Assembly (NCBI GenBank): GCA_026260175.1
Contig: JAKCWW010002569.1
Location: forward strand, 1 to 35,230
Length of the DNA stretch: 35,230 nucleotides
Reading direction: 5' to 3'
DNA from: Reticulitermes lucifugus
Taxonomy: Eukaryota > Arthropoda > Insecta > Blattodea > Rhinotermitidae
The translations under genes were made by a program, and so were the position numbers. Shown piece after piece: positions 32,205 through 35,230 of this stretch. Below the pieces are notes generated by a model. It was given only the letters and a program-made list of their open reading frames with translations, was not told the origin of the DNA and did no database searches. How positions within the stretch are numbered: position 1 is the stretch's first letter; each line of letters begins with the position of its first letter.

Positions 32205-35001
32205 ATGCAGCTTGGAACAGCAGTTATTCTGACTGTCCTCGTGGGTTTCTGTGGAGCCTGTCTGGTCACCAACTGCCCAAAGGGAGGCAAAAGGGCAGGA
32301 CCTCATATTCAAGGATCACACTCAGTCAGACAGGTAAATTTTGTGTTAGTTGATTTAATGGCGCTGTGTCAACTGTATCAAAATTTCAGGATCCTACACT
32401 TGAGTTGTGTTAGTGTCAGTCTACATAAGCAGTTTGCCTCCCTCCAGATTGGTTAAAGGCACAGAATAAGATTATGTTGTCTCCAATGGCATGATGTTCC
32501 AGTTTTGTGAAAACTCATCAATTGAAAATTTATTATGGGGAGAAGAGTCACAAATAAAATTACAGTCTTCTAGGACATAACACCACATAGTCTGATAGTC
32601 ATCAATATTTTCAATAAAACTGCTGCCCCATTTTCTACTCTGACACCCGGACGTTTCTTTCAAATGTTCATACCTATTCACCAAACTACACCACATCACA
32701 TCCCACAAGACCATAATCTTAAAAAAAAACCTCTGTTCTGAGAACCTCACACCTCATATACGCAGAAACTTGATGATGCCATAAACCTATACTACATCAC
32801 AAAATAAAAATCAGCTAAATGTTTTTCAGCATTTGAACATTACACTGACTGATTTGTAAGTCAATTAATGGCACTCAACTTTTAGAGTGTATATAATGTC
32901 AAATCAGATGAGTTAAAAATCATTAAAAATGATAAGGTAATGATGTGGAGCACGTGTTCATAACCTATTTCAAAGTGCTATCCAAGCAAATGTCAGTACA
33001 GACCAAGGAAAACCATAAAAAACTTAGCCAGAATTGGTAATGCAGCTGAGATTCAAACCAGTTACCTCCCAAATACAAGCCTACAGGTACTGCTACAGTA
33101 ACCTGCTCAGTGCAAAGGTTATATAGTGTTCCTAAGAAATTATACAATTATACATACTGAGATAATATGAATGTGGAAAGATGCAATTATAGTCTAGTCT
33201 AACCTGTACAGCTGTGTGGCACAGTAGCCAGGATATGTGGTTAGTATGGTGACTACACTACAGGCTGGAAGGCTGAGGAATTGTGGTTCACTTCCCAGCA
33301 GAGGAGAGGGAGTTTCTCTTCTCCAAAGAATCCACACTGGCACTGAGGCCCAACCAGCCTCCTCTTCAGTGGTCAGCAGAAGCTCTTTCCTTGGCAGTAA
33401 AGCAGCTTCCATCCAATGATGAAGTTAAGAATGTCTGGAGGTATACCTCCACTCTGCCATGTCTCTTCATGGTGTGGTGCTCAAGAGACAAATTTTCCAG
33501 TTGTGTGTCATACTATTGTTACATGTATGCATGCAGTCCAGCAAGGCTAGTATTGTATTTTTCAATACAAATTACAAACAAAGTTCCTCCCCTCCCTCCC
33601 CTAAGTTATAATCTGGCCACCAGCACCATACTGCAAGGGGATTTAAAGTATAAATGGCACGCTTATAAGAGAATTCCAATGGAACTGCAGTTCTTCTGTT
33701 TGATAGAGTTACTGGCTTCTAGATGAAAATATTGCAGAGGACATGCCCAGTGTATTTGTAAACCCAATCACAAATTGGATAGTCATGCTACATATGTACA
33801 TACATATACTGTTGCTAACTGTTATGCACATCAGCTTTCATTATTTTTTGTCTACCTTTCCCAAGAGTCAGTTACAATATATACCATATATATCGATTCC
33901 AACAAAATGCACTTATAAGTCAGTTTTGCTATATTATAATCTCCTACATGTTTCGGCCCTTTCTGGGCCATCATCAGGGAAACAGATACAAGAGATGTAT
34001 AAAACATTTGTATATTATTAAGAAATACAGATTGTGCACGTACAATACATAGCAGCACGCTAAACATGTAACAGTAAGGTACTGATTAAAACTTGGAGAA
34101 TTAAAATTAACAAAAGTGGTCAATAATTTACATATAAAATTGCAATACAATATAAGGTTTTTGTATTCAAACATGTACTGCAATTTCTTCAACCCGACTG
34201 CATGAATGCAGTCCCCTTAAGTTTGAATTATGATGTATGCTGAGTGTAATCACTACTCTCTTAAGAGTACGTAAGTCACAAAAACAGATATTCATGCTCC
34301 ATTACCTTATTGTTTTTCATGATTTTTACCTCAACTAATTTTACATTATATACACTCTGAAGTCAAGTTCCATTAAATGACTTGCAAATCGGTCATAGTA
34401 ATGTTCAAATGCTGAAAAGGGGTTCTTATTTTTTTAGTTTTCTCTATATTCTCAGAACAATGCCATCACTTGTTTAGAGAGGGGGTGAGGAAAGGCACAA
34501 AACACTTACATCAGAATAGTTTCCCAGCCATGGATAACATAGACTGAGGTCTGTCTTGAAACTTGGTGGTGCCTCAGGTATTTAAGAAGTTCCCCACTTT
34601 CACGTAACCTAGGTACTAACTATCATATGCACAGAAGCCCACCACTAGGCCCTGTCCCAAGCCAGTTCAATATAAATCCCACCCCCCCACACTACACTGA
34701 TTCTCATTTATATTCCCAGGTCTCCCCAAATGCTTCCAATTAAAATAGTGAGCACAGTTTGCATATGAATATGGAAAATGTTAATAGTGTGCCCGGTGTG
34801 GACCTGCAAAGCTGGGGCATTGTTATGGCCCTGCCATTTGCTGTGGGCCACAAATTGGCTGCTTTGTGGCAACATCTGAAACTGCCCGATGTCTGACTGA
34901 GGCTGCGTCCCCAGTCCCGTGCATAGCCCCTACAGGAGCCCAGTGTGGAGAAGGAAAGTTTGCTGGGAGGTGCACTGCCAATGGAGTGTGTTGTACTCAT
35001 G
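32205..35001 (+). CDS. Inotocin (oxytocin/vasopressin-like) precursor, partial, last exon outside window
   Basis: Exon 1 (32205-32333, donor GTAAAT) encodes 43 residues: a hydrophobic signal peptide of about 18 residues ending FCGA, then CLVTNCPKG, an amidation Gly, the dibasic KR at 29-30, and a short linker. Exon 2 (34788-35001, donor GTAAGC, phase 1) encodes 71 residues of neurophysin. These carry 12 cysteines in the canonical spacing (CARC, HC, ICC, GC, RC, PC, QC, RC, VCC) and the conserved Glu of the peptide-binding pocket in SETARC. The remaining two cysteines of the usual 14 would be in a third exon past 35230. Known insect inotocin is CLITNCPRG-NH2, so this one carries Val3 and Lys8. 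The product would be a secreted amidated nonapeptide with a Cys1-Cys6 ring, carried by neurophysin and acting on a vasopressin-type GPCR. Intron 1 (2.45 kb) is full of repeats. The exon 2 acceptor is weak (AATAG without a pyrimidine tract) but is the only one that avoids in-frame stops. Family assignment is very secure; expression is unknown. Confidence 0.92.
32520..32725. repeat. Foldback repeat family, two-armed copy in inotocin intron 1
   Basis: The left arm TTACAGTCTTCTAGGACATAAC, ACATAGTCTGATAGTCATC and the right arm CACCACATCACATCCCACAAGACC are present. The minus-strand frame reads VLWDVMWCSLVNRY, as usual for this family. Confidence 0.6.
32827..33125 (-). mobile_element. Probable tRNA-derived repeat, minus-strand copy, inotocin intron 1
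   Basis: On the minus strand, GAGCAGGTTACTGTAGCAGTACC and GGTTTGAATCTC resemble A and B boxes (about 33105 and 33060). The body runs down to 32827 and ends with a 116-base segment that recurs inverted at 34300-34415. Confidence 0.5.
33214..33505 (+). mobile_element. tRNA-derived SINE family 1, near full length, inotocin intron 1
   Basis: GTAGCCAGGATATGTGGTTAG and ATTGTGGTTCACTTCCC form the head, then TTTCTCTTCTCC, ACCAGCCTCCTCTTCAGTGG, TTGGCAGTAAAGCAGC, TACCTCCACTCTGCC and TCTTCATGGTGTGG. The 147-codon open frame starting at 33283 reads through this SINE and is not a gene. Confidence 0.85.
33900..34200 (-). mobile_element. Penelope-like element remnant with hammerhead-like core
   Basis: On the minus strand CTGATGA (33977-33971) is followed by a 5-bp GC stem with an AGAAA loop, then GAAACATGTA (33954-33945). 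The palindromic ACATGT could form helix III with U-A at the cleavage site. Terminal regions of Penelope-like retroelements are known to carry hammerhead motifs. Element borders are guesses, and no coding part (reverse transcriptase, GIY-YIG) is present. Confidence 0.4.
34300..34415 (+). repeat. Inverted partner of the 32827-32942 repeat
   Basis: The reverse complement begins CAGCATTTGAACATTAC, has AGAGTGTATATAATGT in the middle and AATAAGGTAATG at the end, in parallel with 32827-32942 over about 116 bases. The two are 1.36 kb apart in opposite orientation within inotocin intron 1. Confidence 0.8.
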
Positions 35002-35124
35002 GTAAGCAGCAGCAGTACCATATATTGTCTTTATGCTCTTAATTAGGTTCAGGGGCAACTTTAATGTCACCTTTTGACTGTGTTGGCTATCCCAGTAAAT
35101 TAACATCCCATGATAAAATGTAGG

Positions 35125-35230
35125 CCGATCCCAGTGGCCATGCGGTCTAAGGCGTGGGTCTGCAGCTGCTCGCTTACTAGGATCGTGGGTTCGAATCCCT
35201 CCGGGGGCATGGATGTCTGTCTCTTGTGAG
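35125..35230 (+). mobile_element. tRNA-derived SINE head, cut by window end
   Basis: A-box-like TGGCCATGCGGTCTAAGGCG starts at 35135 and a perfect B box GGTTCGAATCC is at 35188-35198. The sequence then continues as GGGGGCATGGATGTCTG, as in SINE bodies. It is not a clean cloverleaf. It lies in inotocin intron 2. Confidence 0.65.

Noticed and set aside
33283..33726. 147-codon open frame, one of the longest in the window
   Set aside because: Its first half is the translated SINE family 1 body, and the rest is intronic sequence of the inotocin gene.
34740..35021. 93-codon minus-strand open frame
   Set aside because: It is the antisense shadow of the inotocin neurophysin exon.
35125..35210. Functional tRNA gene at the right edge
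   Set aside because: Good A and B boxes are present, but the acceptor stem does not close cleanly and SINE-like sequence follows, so a SINE head is more likely.
1..35230. CRISPR array, prophage or bacterial operon
   Set aside because: There are no regularly spaced direct repeats, no long prokaryote-like ORFs and no ribosome binding sites. The introns and the SINEs show this is a eukaryotic genome.

Overview
This is a window of animal nuclear DNA, almost certainly from an insect. Three genes are split into many short exons by introns of 0.4-2.5 kb. The rest is AT-rich, full of stop codons, and crowded with tRNA-derived SINEs, 5'-truncated LINEs, foldback repeats and TTAA- or hAT-type MITEs. 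The repeat style (SINEs ending in CTTTACCTTTAC-like tails, foldback repeats whose chance ORFs read FWDVMxC) and the insect-type oxytocin/vasopressin peptide suggest a polyneopteran such as a cockroach or termite. That placement is an inference from familiarity and was not checked against a database.

Layout. Positions 1-13,570 hold no gene I can recognise: a Tigger/pogo-like transposon end (95-630), a decayed DDE transposase (5690-6165), several SINEs, a TTAA-flanked MITE (8316-8466), a hammerhead-like motif (about 9624), a hAT-like MITE (11363-11527) and long featureless stretches. Positions 13,573-18,319 on the minus strand carry a complete five-exon Rab28 gene (231 aa). Positions 18,721-28,171 on the plus strand carry a complete eight-exon ZCCHC4 gene (521 aa), the 28S rRNA N6-adenosine methyltransferase. 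The two genes are divergent, with start codons 401 bases apart, so they probably share a promoter region. Positions 28,172-32,204 are repeat-rich intergenic DNA. Positions 32,205-35,001 on the plus strand carry the first two coding exons of an inotocin (oxytocin/vasopressin-like) neuropeptide precursor. Exon 1 encodes the signal peptide and nonapeptide, exon 2 encodes 12 of the 14 neurophysin cysteines, and the last exon lies beyond the window.

The three genes have unrelated jobs: a ciliary or membrane-traffic GTPase, an rRNA base methylase and a secreted neurohormone. Nothing suggests a joint pathway. The most interesting item is the inotocin gene. Its predicted peptide CLVTNCPKG-NH2 differs from the well-known insect form CLITNCPRG-NH2 at positions 3 and 8, and its first intron holds an inverted pair of repeats and a hammerhead-ribozyme-like motif. 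Other notable items are a strong miRNA-sized hairpin in ZCCHC4 intron 5 and a MITE pair with TTAA flanks. I found no CRISPR array, no bacterial-type operon and no convincing functional tRNA gene.
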